Of a stretch of 64,000 bases of DNA, positions 46,920-60,069 are shown in pieces. Made by a program: the position numbers and the translations under genes. Source of the stretch: Odobenus rosmarus divergens (Eukaryota; Chordata; Mammalia; Carnivora; Odobenidae); assembly GCF_000321225.1 (NCBI RefSeq), contig NW_004450478.1, positions 3,381,634-3,445,633 of the forward strand. The letters run 5' to 3'. Positions within the stretch are counted from its first letter, which is position 1. Every line of letters starts with the position of its first letter. The notes under the pieces were generated by a model. That model searched no databases and was not told the origin of the DNA. It saw only the letters and a list, made by a program, of their open reading frames with translations.

Positions 46920-48600
46920 GCTCAGTTAATTTGAGGCTTAATTTTCCTAACATTATCTATATATGTATCTGCATTATAGGAACCTTGGCCATCTTTTGTA
47001 TATGTCCTTTTAATATTAAAGCTCATGAGAGAGATTGCTATGAACTACAGAAATTTCATTCAATGCCTCACCCTTTCCTTTCTCAGTGAAACCTGTGTGT
47101 GCATGGTTAGAATTTTCTTATAGTCCACCCTCCCTCTTGTAGATATTCAGGCAACTGAACTATTGCCATCAGTAAACTTTATGAAGTCGTATTTCTATTT
47201 CTTATCTGACATATCCAGTTTTGTCTTTCTTATTACAAATCTATGATAACACAATTCATATTCAAGATATTTTATATGCAAAGGTAAGAAACAAGAAACA
47301 GTATTCATAGTGTTATCTAATATATGAAAATGGGGGTCATGTTTATTTTACCAATTATATTTGAATACATTGATTCCATTGTAATATGTCTTCCTTAATA
47401 ATTGCAAAGCTTAATTGGGAAAGAATCTTAGATAAAAATATCTTGTTAGTTAGAATTAAAGAAGAATCTTAAATTTATTTTTTAAATGAATATTGTTAAA
47501 TTTCTACATTGCTATAGACTCACTGCAGAGGTTGTAATAGTTACGTCTTTTCTCTGAAGTCTTTTTTTAATACCAATTCACTTCTATGTAAAATGAATTC
47601 TTTATAAATATTCTCAGAAATATTCAGAATGGCTTTTCTATTTCTTTCTTCTACTTAATTTTTGCTTAACTTTAGCCTGAGGGTCTAATAGACAATCAGC
47701 CAAAGTGAAAGTTAAAAATTAACTCTGAACTAGTTTGCAACCTGCCTGCTACCAAGAGATTTGCAGTTATAACTTGTTTGGCTCCTGGGAGCTGAGTTAA
47801 TTATGGCAAATCACACTAATTAAATTATTCACTGGGTCTTTATTAAAAACAAATCTATTATATTATAGAATGCATTGTGGATTTGCCTTCAGACTCCTAG
47901 CTTCTCATTCCCTGTGTTATGAAATGCCTATTTAGACATTTAGTTTAAATGAGAACATGAAACATGGTGAAGCTGCAGGTTTCTTTTGCTTTTGTTTAGG
48001 TCCCCAGGCCTTTAATTTAATTCTCATTTACTGCCTGCTTTGCGCAAATCCTACAGGTTACATCCTGTGTCTTCAGAGGTTACAGATAAAAACCCAAAGT
48101 AAGAAATGCACATAGATAATTTCAGTATAAGGCAAACAAAAAATATATAATCGGAAAATAAAGAAGAAAAGGAGATGGACTCTGACAAGATTGAGAAAAC
48201 GTCATAGAAGTGGAGAAGGAAGAGTGAAGTGGGTCTGAAAGGAGCAGGACTTCTATACGCAGAGTTGGGGAGTGAGGACAAAGGACATTGGAGATGGGTG
48301 ACAGTGTAAGACATGGGGGAAGAATGTGCATAGCCCATGCAGAGAGCATACAAGTTAGGCTAAAGTAGCAGGGGAGTCTTGAGGTGCATGGCAACCTGGG
48401 TTCTCCAATGCAATGCTCGGTATGTTTTTGATTTAGCTACTTGTTGAGTTGCTTGAATCATTGAGCCAAGCAGCCATTCAATCAAACTTGCCAGGCAGAG
48501 GGACAGCTCTGAGCTGGCCTCTGCTTTGGGCCACTTGAGCAGGAGTTCCTCTGTAGTGAGAAGACACTGCACTACATCTCTCGCTCCAGCATGGGGATGG
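46920..48600. other. Intergenic stretch, no gene recognised
   Basis: AT-rich, with no assignable exon or repeat apart from a purine-rich stretch at 48130-48350 of ancient-repeat type. Confidence 0.4.
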
Positions 48601-48624
48601 AGACAGTGGTCTGACATGCAAGCA

Positions 48625-48680
48625 CCTGTGCGCACGCGCGTGCACACACACACACACACACACTCACACTCACACTTCCA
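48625..48680 (+). repeat. (CG/CA)n microsatellite
   Basis: gcgcacgcgcgtg is followed by a run of CA dinucleotides and CACT variants. Confidence 0.9.
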
Positions 48681-48689
48681 GGAAGTCTC

Positions 48690-48870
48690 TTAGCATATGG
48701 TCAGGTCCGTCTGGGTTACAATCCTAGCTCTGCTCCTCATTAGTTATGCGAACTTGGGCAATTTACTTAACCCTTCCTAAGGCTTACTTCCTCCTTGAGA
48801 AAGGACCATGATAATATAACAGCTACTTTGCAGGAGTGTTGTGAGGATTAAATGCACATACGGGTCTGCA
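48690..48870 (+). repeat. MIR element
   Basis: Text 'ctgggttacaatcctagctc', 'gcgaacttgggcaatttact' and 'tgttgtgaggattaaatgca' is well-preserved MIR core. Confidence 0.75.
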
Positions 48871-49364
48871 TTATACGGAACCTTTGTGCAATTTAGAAAA
48901 TTTTGACCCTCTTTCCAGGCAGGCACAACTGTTCACCAGAGCACTCATATCAATGAGTGGAGATGAAGATGATTTCATTGCCTTGGTGCCTTCACCCAAG
49001 GCATCCCTATGCAGGGCGCAGCCTGCACAACAGTACACAGAAACCCTGGGGAAAGGACTTCGCCTAATACTTCATTACAGCAAGACCACAATAAACATTG
49101 GCCATCATTCTAACTATTAGGTGGCAAACCATTGCAAAATGCAGAGTTGAGGCTCAGTCGGAGACTATCTGGGTAAGCCGGTGATGAAAAGAGACCGCTG
49201 TATTCACAATGCACCCCTAAGTTTTAGAAAAGTGTTCAAAATACAGAATTGGAAAGCATACCAATGGGCGTCCACTCCTGTGTGACTCTCCTCCCACTAG
49301 ATGGTGCTGTCCTTCAATGCAGGCGCAGCTTCAGCTTGTTTTGGTGGAACTGATCTCCGTTTAG

Positions 49365-49566
49365 GAATGGCCTTTATTTACCAATAACTCGGTCGATAGC
49401 CAGGTGGTATCTGTCTCCCACAGGGTTCCTTCAGCTCTTTGTGGAAGAGGAGGTGTTCCTTCTCTCTCTGCGCATCCGTGTCCCACAATATACTTAAGCA
49501 CTGCTCCAAGGAAATGACTCTCACTAGGTGGTAGAAAGCTACAGGAGGGCTGTGAGCCGCCATGAA
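49365..49566 (-). pseudogene. Unidentified ORF ending at an AATAAA; possible retrocopy
   Basis: On the minus strand an ATG at 49563 opens a 61-codon frame: MAAHSPPVAFYHLVRVISLE, DTDAQREKEHLLFHKELKE and a final IPPGYRPSYW. The TAA stop overlaps an AATAAA hexamer (TGGTAAATAAAGG). A Lys/Glu-rich segment and an end directly at a polyadenylation signal resemble a short conserved protein or its retrocopy. No poly-A tract follows, and I do not recognise the family. Confidence 0.25.
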
Positions 49567-50689
49567 GAAAGTCCATTAACTTCCTGACTCTTGGAAGTCA
49601 AAACCAGAATATCATCAATAATTAATTGACCACATAACAGCCTCACTTTAGCTTTTGACCACCTTCGGCATTGTTTTCCTAAGAGAGGAGGCAGGACAAG
49701 ATCATTCAACTGTGTGGTTATAAAAAGCTCTTCTTCAGACACCTAGGCTCCAAGTCGGGGGAGGAGGATCCTGCCCAACTTAAGTCCTAAGGTTGTATTT
49801 TCATTATTTCTGTCTTCGTCTTTTTTAATGCATCTCATTCTAAGGAATTTGTGAGCTTCACTGCCCAAAAGATAGGTTTCCGAGAAGTCCTTTACTTGAG
49901 CTTTAGTTGTGTGCATATCACATTATGAGGATAACTTGCTACTTAATAAATTATTCAACAAATTATTTTGTAAAACAAAAGTTTTCTTTTGTTATTGTTG
50001 AAGTGCAGTTGGGAATTTACCACATATGTTTACATAGTTTTTCCCTTTTTGTCACTCCTCAGTCTGACAGATTTTGAGGAAAAAAATATGAGACTTCGAG
50101 GGTATTTTCCAAAAGATTTCTGCAAACCATTTAAAAACAATATAAATGAACTTTTTAGGTAAAGCAAATGGATTGGTTAACAAACTGAAAAGAGCCTTTT
50201 GACTGCTCCAGTCATGCACTCTGGGCAACGCTGGACCAGACATTCTGCTCTCGTTCCACACCCATCTATGAACAGAACACGTCCTATTAAATTCGGAACA
50301 GTATCTACATCTCAATTTTAATGGTAAAATACCTGCAAAACTAGAAGAGGGAGGAGAAATCATCAGATCAGATCATGACATTTTCCTACCTAAGAAGTCC
50401 TGTGGCTCCTTCTTGCCTCCTGTAGTGGTTCTCAGACTCCGACACATTTGGACAAACTCATTCCACAGCATTTGAAGGTTATGGCTTTTTGGAAGGGAAG
50501 GATGTGTGAGCATGGAAGGTGGGGTTATATTGTAATGCCCCAAGGGAGTGCATGTTCAATGTTCAGAATATACACACAGCCTTTGAGACTCTGGTGAACA
50601 ATACCACACACCCCAGTTAATGCCCAGGAGTAAGTCCTTTGTCAACTCCACTGCCCTGGAGGAAGAAATAAATTAAAACCATAACTTAC

Positions 50690-51050
50690 CTAATTCAGTA
50701 CATAATGTTCTCCATATGCCGACTCCTGCCAAAAACACCAGCTCATTTACTACAGGCTCCTCAGTGCATTCTGTGACCTTCCTCCCACATATGCCATTTT
50801 CCTTCAGTTATGTGCGTTTTCTCTGCCTGGGATGCCTGTCCTTTTTTTAGATTAAAAAAAAAAAAATCCTTCTCATCCTTCTCAGCTCAAGCCCTTATCT
50901 TCTCTGTGACACATTCTTTGTCCCCTCCTGGAAACTAAATATCACCCTCTTTTGGCCATCTCTCTAGGAAGAACTGCCTTGGAGATTACCATTGTACCTG
51001 GCACATAGCTAATAAATCCATGCCTAGTAAATAAATGAATGCGGTACTAT
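50690..51050 (+). repeat. L2 3' end
   Basis: Text 'tttctctgcctgggatgcct', 'ctcagctcaagcccttatct' and 'tgtacctggcacatagctaa' is classic L2. Confidence 0.75.
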
Positions 51051-51141
51051 TCAAGGGGAAGCCCATCGCATTTAGGTTGCTCAGCTCAATGGTAATGTAG
51101 GATGTAAATGCTATTTAAGGGCTAACCTGTTAGCCTATTTT

Positions 51142-51342
51142 TCTTAAAAAGATTATTTATTTATTTATTTATTTGAGAGAGAGAAAGGGTGGAGGGCCAG
51201 AGGGAGAGGGAGTATCTTAACAAGACTCAGAGCTGATCGCAGAGCCTGACCTCACAACCCTGAGATCATGATCCTGAGATCATGACCTGAGCCAAAACCA
51301 GGAGTTGGACACTTAACCGACTGAGCCATCCAGGTACCCCCC
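51142..51342 (-). mobile_element. Carnivore SINE, older copy
   Basis: Poly-T, TTTA repeats and 'gagccatccaggtacccc', with an imperfect duplication tagcctatttt / tagcctgtttt. The internal 'gagatcatgatcctgagatc' shows a small tandem duplication. Confidence 0.88.
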
Positions 51343-52149
51343 AAATAGCCTGTTTTAAAATCTAAGTCAGATGGAAGGTGAAGGAATGGCCAACATCACA
51401 CACAGAAGTATTTTAGCAGAATCTGAAACTTTGAAAGTAAAGACTGTTCAAGCCATAGAGCATAAAATGTAGAAAGCATTCTAGATTCTTAAAATTGAAA
51501 GGGAAACAGCTCATCTAATTCCAGGCCTCATTTTAATATTCTTGCTGAGAAAGGGAAGATCGAGAGAAGTAAGAGATAGACCCATTTCCAAATGTCCCAG
51601 CCATTTCTGATCTCAGGTCATGGGAGGAGTTATCGTGGGGAAGGAGCTCGGAGGAGAAGCTAGAAGTGAGGGCCATAAAGTGCAGCAAAACTCCAAACAG
51701 TTCCAAAAGCCCTCAGGTGTGGTGCTTATCGCTCTGGTCCTGCCCTGCACCTCACCCACTTGCTCATCCTGCATTGGGTGATTTTCTAAGGAATTAGAAT
51801 TGTAAATTCTACTTAAATGTCTATTATATGACATTGTCTCATTCTAAAGCAGTTGCTAGTATAAACTTTAAAAGAACTGATTTTTACAAATCCATGTTCC
51901 TTATTCATCACATAAGGCTAACAAAATGAGCAGAGAGAGATTTTTCAGAGAGAAAAGGTGTAAGAAAAGGAAGCAACATTCCCCAATTGAAGGAGCTACA
52001 TACGGGTCCAAAAACACCCCAAACATAAGAACACTGTCTCCCTTCCCCATACCGAGAAGAGGGGCAGAGTGGGAGAGAGATGGGAAATCACGAAAGGAAG
52101 CCTGGACGGTTACTGAGATGATTTTGGAATAGAAAACAAACCTAAAGTT

Positions 52150-52930
52150 TGCTGAGTCCAATGGTCAGTTCTTAGTCCTCATCTTACTTGAGCTAGCAGC
52201 AGAATTTGATACAGTTGGTCACTCCCTCATGCTGCAAATATTTTTCTTCCCTTGGCTTACATTCTATCTTGAAACTTCGGTTAACCCTAGGCCTCATGCC
52301 TTGAATGTATTTATTTTTACATCTACGGGTATTCATTTGGTGAGCTCATCTAGCCTCATGGCATTTTTTTTTTTTTTTTAGATTTTATTTATTTATTTGA
52401 CAGAGAGAGACACAGCGAGGGAGGGAACACAAGCAGGGAGAGTGGGAGAGGGAGAAGCAGGCTTCCTGCGGAGCAGGGAGCCCGATGCGGGGCTCGATTC
52501 CAGGACCTTGGGATCACGACCCGGAGGCAGACACTTAACGACTGAGCCACTCAGGCTCCCCTAGCCTCATGGCTTTAAATATCACTAATTTATTTTTGCA
52601 GCTCAGCCTTCCCCCCACCTCCCTAAATATGGACTCACATTCACCAGCCTATTGAACCTTTCCTCTTGGACTTTAATAGGTATTTCAAGCTTTACATGAC
52701 CCAAACTGAGCTCCTATTCCTCCTCTTTAAACCTGCTCCTTCTGGAACATTTTCCATCTTAGTTAATGGTAACTCTATACTTCCAGCTGCTTGGGCTCTA
52801 TCCTGGTCTCCTCTCTCACAAACCCAATGTTCAGTTCAAGCCAATACTCCAACAGATAAAAATCCCTGTATGTCAGAGGGTAATATGTTTTATTCATTCC
52901 TGTATCCTGAACAGTATGTCTGGCACATAG
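52150..52930 (+). repeat. L2 fragment split by a SINE
   Basis: Text 'tttgatacagttggtcactc', 'acatgacccaaactgagctc' and 'ctggcacatagcactgctct' is L2 ORF2 3' and 3' UTR. Confidence 0.65.
52363..52560 (-). mobile_element. Carnivore SINE inside L2
   Basis: Perfect target duplication ctagcctcatggc lies at 52350-52362 and 52561-52573. Confidence 0.96.
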
Positions 52931-52994
52931 CACTGCTCTGAAAAGACTTATTGAATAAGGGAATGTATGATTTTGAGACTAAGAATGAGTACAT

Positions 52995-53198
52995 ATTTTA
53001 TTTATTTATTTAAGATTTTATTTATTTATTTGACAGAGAGAGACAGCGAGAGAGGGAACACAAGCAGGGGGAGTGGGAGAGGGAGAAGCAGACTCCCCAC
53101 TGAGCGGGGAGCCCAATGTGGGACTCGATTCCAGGACCCTGGGATCATGACCTGAGCCGAAGGCAGCCGCTTAACCGACTGAGCCACCCAGGCGCCCC
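52995..53198 (-). mobile_element. Carnivore SINE
   Basis: A full-length antisense copy, from TTTA repeats to 'gagccacccaggcgcccc'. The target duplication is unclear. Confidence 0.92.
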
Positions 53199-53199
53199 A

Positions 53200-54010
53200 T
53201 AACAAAAATATTTTTAAAAGAAAAATGCTGAGGGATGACTTGCCCTCCCAAATAACACACCATTCTATTTAGCTGTAATAATCTAAATAGTGTGATCCTA
53301 GTGAAGGAACAGATGGATATAGGAATGTGCTAGCATTTCCTTGTGTTTTTCAGTTGCAGGACATAATTATCTCAATACAGAACTCAAATAATCTTGTACT
53401 TGAATTGGGTACCAATTCCCCCTCTCAGAGATTCATTTTTTTCTGGTTAAATTTTCTGAAAAATAAACTGCTTAACCTTGTTCAGTGGTTAAAGAAACGC
53501 ACAACTTGTTTGAAACAGGAAACGCCTCCTTAATCCCTAAATCCCAGTTTAGTAAGCACTAGAATTAAGTCCCCAAACTGATCCATTACTTGTGGGGATT
53601 CCTATGAGACATATTTGTTACCAACGATTGTCATGCTTATTTTCTTCGTAAAGTTTACTACAATTTATTTTCTTGTTTAATATTTACTTCACCAACGTAA
53701 AAGTAAATACTTCAAGAATAGGGACCTGGTAGGTCACTGGGGGCCTAGGGCAGTACCTGGCATAGTACATGCTCAAAAAATATTTGCCAAATATAGCATG
53801 GGTGAGAATTCTGCATTCATCTACTTCTCCGGGTCCTACCATTCTTGACTTTGTAAGATGCTCCTTAGCCCGTGAACCGGTTCACTGTTCTATCCCACCC
53901 AAAGTCCCCTTGAAAGTATTTGCTTACACTGAGACTGAATGGTTCAGATCTTCAGGATTGGGAAATCACCTAAACATTCCAAGCCACATAAAAACACCTT
54001 AACAAACCTC
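53200..54010. other. Intergenic stretch, no gene recognised
   Basis: No exon identified. An L2/MIR-like end 'gggcagtacctggcatagta' lies near 53748. Confidence 0.4.
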
Positions 54011-54016
54011 AAAACT

Positions 54017-54210
54017 TGGGGCACCTGGGTGGCTCAGTCAGTTAAGCGTCATGATCCCAGGGTCCTGGGATGGAGCCCTGCCTTGGGCTCCCTGCTCAGC
54101 AGGGAGTCCGCTTTCCCCTCTCCTTCTGCCCCTGCTCCCCCACTCGTGTTCTCTCTCACTCACTCTGCTCTCTCTCTCATATAAATAAATAAATCTTTAA
54201 GAAAAAAACC
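54017..54210 (+). mobile_element. Carnivore SINE with internal deletion
   Basis: Target duplication cctcaaaact flanks it. The 'ctgccttcggctcagg' segment between the two promoter boxes is missing. Confidence 0.93.
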
Positions 54211-54219
54211 CCTCAAAAC

Positions 54220-55170
54220 TCAACTTGATTTTAATATTTTTGATATTATAGGACCTGTGAAGGAAATGCAAATTGCCCTATTTGTATGATAATTGCATAT
54301 TAGGTCCTCAAATCAAGTCACAACTAAGCCAAATATTTAGTAGAAATACCATTTGGGAAAATCCAGAGTATTCTGTCCCATTACTTATACTGTTTTACTA
54401 GAGATACATCTAAGTCTAGTAGAAATAATCACGTTTTTCTAGTTTCCTCAAAGAATCACTAAGCTCACCTTTTATATTGAAATCATTTGAACATACACAA
54501 AACAGTGGGTCAAAGTTGAAGTATAAAAAATAAAGATCTGAAAGCAAGAGCAGCAAGAAGAGGGTCTTTTAATAGTAGAAAGGATGGATTTACATTGAGA
54601 TTGTTGGGTTTTAACATGGTAAGTTTTCTTTACCAACTTCAGATAACTTTTATATAACAATTAATATTAAAATGTTCTTGTTCATAAACAAATATGAGTT
54701 GATGGAATTTCATGCATTAGTAGCTTCAAAAACATTGAAACATAACAGGTGCACATGAAAAACATCCTTCTTTTCAGAAAGTACAGTATACAATACTGAA
54801 TTTTCAGTAATTCAAATTTTACTTTGGTTACCAATATAAAGTTCTATTATATAGTCTTGATTATGATTATGTTTATGTTAAATAAGATACTAAGAGTAGT
54901 GAAAGTCTCCTTGCCTTAGCACAATATCAATTTGGGATAGATAAGAGATCAATATACAAAAGACAAGAAGAAAAATAAATACTCTCAGAGTACTTTGATG
55001 GTCTATTAATGTAAAGCCATTTTCTCTTTTTAAAACTCAAAACATGTGTATGTCTTTGTTCTCCAAATTCCCGGCCTTCTTTCAATCCAGGGTTCTTTCT
55101 CTTTGATGTTCCTGAAATGTCTTCCATGGTAGTGAAAATTAATTATATCAACCTGCTTTCTTGAAAAGAA
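54220..55170. other. AT-rich intergenic stretch
   Basis: No gene or clear repeat seen. Confidence 0.4.
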
Positions 55171-55179
55171 AGAACCTGC

Positions 55180-55343
55180 CTCTGGGTCATGATCCCAGGG
55201 TCCTGGGATCGAGCCCCACGTCGGGCTCCCTGCTCCGCGGGAGGCCTGCTTCTCCCTCTCCCACTCCCCCTGCTTATGTTCCCCTCTCTCGCTGTGTCTC
55301 TCTCTGTCAAATAAATAAATAAAATCTAAAAAAAAAAAAAAAG
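55180..55343 (+). mobile_element. Carnivore SINE, 5' truncated
   Basis: Begins at 'gtcatgatcccagggtcctg' and lacks the tRNA-like head. The tail and poly-A are complete. Confidence 0.9.
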
Positions 55344-55430
55344 CCATGAAGCTAGATGAGCTTGAAATTTACTATGACTCAGTTTTAATTGAATTCAACT
55401 TTAGTTAAAATAAATAAGAAATAAGTGCTG

Positions 55431-55627
55431 GGGCACGTGGGTGGCACAGTTGGTTGAGCTTCTGACTCTTGGTTTTGGCTCAGGTTGCAATCTCAGGATC
55501 ATGAGATCAAGCCCCGTGTTGGGCTCCACACTCAGCACGGAGTCTGCTCTGCCTCTGTCTCTCCTCCCCGCTCTCTTGTGCTCTCTCTCTCTCAAATAAA
55601 TGAATGAATCTTAAAAAAAAAAAAAAA
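55431..55627 (+). mobile_element. Older carnivore SINE subfamily
   Basis: Has 'gacttctgactcttggttttg'-type text in the middle and an 'aaataaatgaatgaatctt' tail, diagnostic of an older subfamily than the other copies. Confidence 0.88.
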
Positions 55628-55639
55628 GGAAAGAAAAAA

Positions 55640-58600
55640 CTGCTAACCCAGATGAACAAGTCACAGTGTTTAGAAAGCATATAGCATATATTTCATGTGT
55701 GCTTCCAACATGGTGAGCACTTTAGCAGACACCGGGGATAAAGTGCACATAACTAAGTGCCAGGACAGAACTCTTCCCCCTTTTTTGCTCACCATTGGCT
55801 TAGCGGGCTATCTACAGTGGTGCCTTACTAAAAACTGCTTTCTTGTCACTTGCCTTTGTGCTGCTGTATGGAAACTAGATGGCAGGAGCGGTGCCAAGGA
55901 TGCAGCTTCCTCAGAGGCCTGTGACATCAGCACCCTGGTGGAGTGTGGTGCTGATCCATTTGACTCACAGTTTTGGTTTTTAAGTCTGAGAAACAAAACA
56001 AAACAGTAGGAAGCACAGCGAAAGCAAACAACCACTTACCAAAGTCCTTGGATGAACACCAGAAATAACGTATTTCTTTTCTGTCTCACATTTTTCTGCT
56101 GTTTTATATACAATTGAAATAAAATGTGCATTTTTTTAATCACAACCCCGCACAACCAAAATAATGAACAAGTGCAAGAAAGGGAGGAAGGAGGAGGAGA
56201 AAATTGGAAATACTGTATTTCAAAGTAAAAATGAAACCAAGTGACACGTACATAGATGTTGCTTACTAAACTGCAAAATAATGGGACAAAACAAAGCAGG
56301 ATTCTCCAAGGAGTTTGGACCACACCATTTTGCCCAGAAGGCAAAGATAAATTGCAGTCTGATAAGGCTTTTATAAAGAAAGGGCCGGATCAGAAAGGAA
56401 TCTGATAAATGGTTTTGTCGGGGTGGGGGTGGATGTGATTGTTTGGCTAATCTTAGCAAGATCTGTATTTTTAACTCACCGGCAAAGGCCTGCAAGCCCC
56501 ATGTTTTCAGGAACACGTAGTACCTGTGAGCAAGTAAGGAGTGAGTAGCAGCAGGTGCCTTAAACATGAAGGCCAGGAAGCCACATGCTTTCTGGAAGTT
56601 AATGTACAATGCTACCCAAATCCTTCGTTCCCCAAATAAGATAGGTGCTTCCAGGGACAGTCCTTCTAACACTGTGCTTCAACCCTTTCAACCTAAGACT
56701 CGTCATTTTAGTTGCTATAATTATCACTGTGGAACAGGACATGGATTTCTTGCCATATAAAGATACAAGGACATGTATTTGGATGTCAGTATCATTATAT
56801 GTGCTTTCCTGAGAACAGCAGTTGTATGCAAAATTCACTGCTTGATCATACTCTTTGCTTGAAACACTCTTTCCAGGCAAACCCAAAGTCCACTGTTCAA
56901 AAATCTGATTCACTTTGTTTCCATTTTGAGAAGATCAACAGGAAAAGCCAACTTCCAAAACAGGCAAATATGGAAATGATTATAAGCATATGAACAGATC
57001 ATTCTTTTAAATATTTGAATTACTCAAAACATGCTTTATTGTGTGTGTAGAGAAGATTAACTGTTCGAGGAATAGACCTCTTAAAAATGGTGGGTGTCAT
57101 GGTCATTATATTATTATTTTCATTATTATGGTTATTATTGTTACTCATTTCAGATGAAAAAAATTGAGTCTCAAAAAATTTAAACAGCAAATCTAAGGTG
57201 ACAGAGACAAGAAGTGGTAAGGCAAGACTTGTTCATGGGCCTACAACATCAGGAACATATTTTCATTTATTTGGTACCCGGTCTCTTTTTTGTCCTTTGT
57301 TATTTTAAGCATTATTTTAAATATTGTGTGATCTAAGGAGATCTATAATAACTATTATATAAATGGATAAAACAGCCATAAATTGATTGGTATAAGAGCA
57401 AAAATGTCCCTGAAATGTGCCAAACCACATTTTTAAATGTTGGGTATAGATTTTATCCATAAATTGCATTGTACTCTAAGCCTTCATATGAATTTTTAAT
57501 ATTGTTAGTTTAAAAACGTATTGTATAAAAATTAAAGGGTTTCACAATGCCATTTGTTTTTTATAAGAATTTTTATTGAAAAATTCCAAATTATATTAAT
57601 AGTTATAAAACATGCACAATGTTCTAACCCTCAACCTTGACCATTTCAAGATACAGTTAATAGTGGTATAAATACATAATATTTCTCAAGGTCTGCTCTG
57701 AGAATGACTGAAATACAGCCTCTTCTGTCACAAAGAGCTAGGACCTCTGATTTCATATTTATGGCATTCCAAGTTTGAAAGTAAAACTGGTAAATTCACT
57801 ACAGTTGATGTGTTTATTCATTGACACCAAGTCCAAAAAATGGGTCAGACAGAAGAAAAACAAAAGCATATAGTGCTCCCCGAAGGCTAGGAGTAGTCAG
57901 TTCAAGAGAAAGGGAGGGACCAAAGGCAGAAATCTAACAGAGGCTCTGAAAAGTAATACACACAGTGTCTTTAGACACTAGGAGGGCATTGACGCCCTTT
58001 AGAAGAGTTGTTTTAGTGAAGTGCTGGGGACAGAAGCCAGATGGCTTTGTGAATGCTGACAGTGGCCGAAGCTAATCCAAGGAGAGCCATGTCAAAACAA
58101 ATTTAAGGCAGATTATTTTCATTAGAAAATCAGTAAGACACTCAACTGTATTGGGTTTTTTTAAAACAGGAAATAACCCTCCCCAATTAAAATCCTGATT
58201 TTTCTGCTGCTGTACATCAGCTGCTCACTTTTTTTCAGACTATATGTTTTATAACTTGACCTAAAAATCCTTGATTAGATTAGATGTCACTGAATGTCAT
58301 ATCCCCATCGGTGTATCAGACTGGCAGGTATGCAACGCAAATCAAACGAAAGGCAGTAAATTCATACACCAAGAAGACTGTATTTAATGAGATATGACGT
58401 GAGTCTAAAAGATGAAGAACGAGAAATAGTGTGTGTTAAAAATTGATTACAAGTGGATTTGGATCTGTAGACACACAGACTCACAGACTCACAGTTTTGT
58501 CTCTCAAACAACTAATTTTAAGATACATAAAAATTCTACTGAAGTGGTTTTGCTTGGTTCCCTCAGCAGGACCCCTCACTGCAGCTGGGTTGGCAGATCA

Positions 58601-59780
58601 TTTGTTTTCATGAGTGCTTTTTGAACCAATCAGGACACAGATAATCTTATTATACCTCTGTGGGCTTATGTTTCTTTTGATGAGAGTCTAGAGAAGTCAT
58701 GGGTAATACTTTATTGTGTGCCAGGAACTGCTTATGTTTCAGTTGTTCAAGGTCAGATCTTAATTTAACCACCAACTGGGTACTTAATTTTAGATACACA
58801 GAGGAACACATTGGCTCCAAGCACTTCCTCTGGTCTAGGAAGGCAAGGCCCTGGATAAGAATGACAAGACGATCATTCCAAAAGGTGAGATTATGAAATA
58901 TTTGATCTGTACCTCACCAACTCGCTTATTAAGTAGTTTAGTATTGGGAATATTTTAAAAGGATGGAAATACATGTAGTGGTAGCTTCTCATTACTTTCT
59001 TTCTAATTGATCACCCGTGGGTTTGCCTTCTAGGGCCTTTTTAATCACAGAATAAAGGCAGGGTTATTTTTGTTTGTTCAGAGAATATTAACTCCATGGC
59101 AGAGTTATGAAGCATAACAGTATCATGAGAAAAACAGATCAAGAATGAATATGCTTAGAAAAAGTGTCAATATGTACACTATGGAGTCTCAGAAGGGTCT
59201 TAGCTGGCCCTCGTTTCTGAGAAAAATATTAAATGATTTTTGTGACTAATTAAAATAAATTTCTATCAAGGCTTTTTCATCACTTACAGCAGAAGACGGA
59301 TGCTTTATGTTCAGATCAAAAAATTCCTTTCAGTTCTTTTAAGTCAGATGAAAAAAAGGAACTCAGTAGAATTGGAAATTTACTTCTGCAAAATAAATCA
59401 TAGAATCTTGAGATTGGAAAGCCCTTAGAATTTACCTGAGCCCATCACCCATCTGGTTTGTAAATGAAAACATAACATCTAAAGAACCTTCTAAAAATGA
59501 AATGATTTCTGTGAAATAGCAGTGATGTGGATGAGGAAGTCCTAACTCAGCATTGTGCTGAGAATATTATATTATCATCATAAAGTATCGTAATTTTGCA
59601 CTTCTGTTGTTTCTGTGGGAATTGCTTGTTTTCAGATAAAAATTTACCTAAAATATGTATATTTCCACTAGAATTGTTTGATAGATTTGCTGATTGTTTG
59701 CTTACTTTTAGAAAATTACAAATATTTGGCTTACAAAATGAGACCTTCTTTTCATTAATCCTATTACAGTAGATGAATCA
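55640..59780. other. Intergenic stretch, no gene recognised
   Basis: Relatively repeat-poor DNA. By synteny it may contain untranslated exons or control elements of ASB15, but none could be identified. A donor-like aaaag|gtgaga lies at 58883-58893. A diverged antisense MIR-like piece lies at 57110-57240. Confidence 0.35.
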
Positions 59781-59785
59781 TCAGT

Positions 59786-60065
59786 TATAGTAGAGTGGGT
59801 AAGCCTGTGTGGCCTCTAATGCCACACAACTGGGTTTCTATCCACATCTCCACCACTCACAAGATGTGCAAGCGTGGGCAAATTACCTCACAACTCTGTG
59901 CCTCAGTTTCCTTATCTGCAAAATAGGGGAAAGTGCGTTATCAAAATTAAATGTCATAATTGACTAAGGTACTTAGCATAATTCATGTCACAGGTAAGTA
60001 CTCAATAGTTGTTATTTATAACAGTTATTAAATTCAATAAAACAAATTTTTATTGAGGATGTGCT
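59786..60065 (+). repeat. MIR element
   Basis: Text 'tgcaagcgtgggcaaattac', 'ctgtgcctcagtttccttat' and 'ctcaatagttgttatttata' is nearly complete MIR. Confidence 0.8.
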
Positions 60066-60069
60066 GTGC

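Noticed and set aside
48625..48680. CG/CA repeat as a regulatory Z-DNA element
   Set aside because: An ordinary dinucleotide microsatellite with no promoter nearby.
56220..56913. Overlapping 150- and 104-codon minus-strand ORFs
   Set aside because: No recognisable protein similarity; the two frames overlap and contradict each other.
58699..58896. Possible ASB15 5' exon ending at the donor-like aaaag|gtgaga
   Set aside because: A donor-like site alone is too weak. The translated frame does not resemble ASB15 and no acceptor was paired with it.
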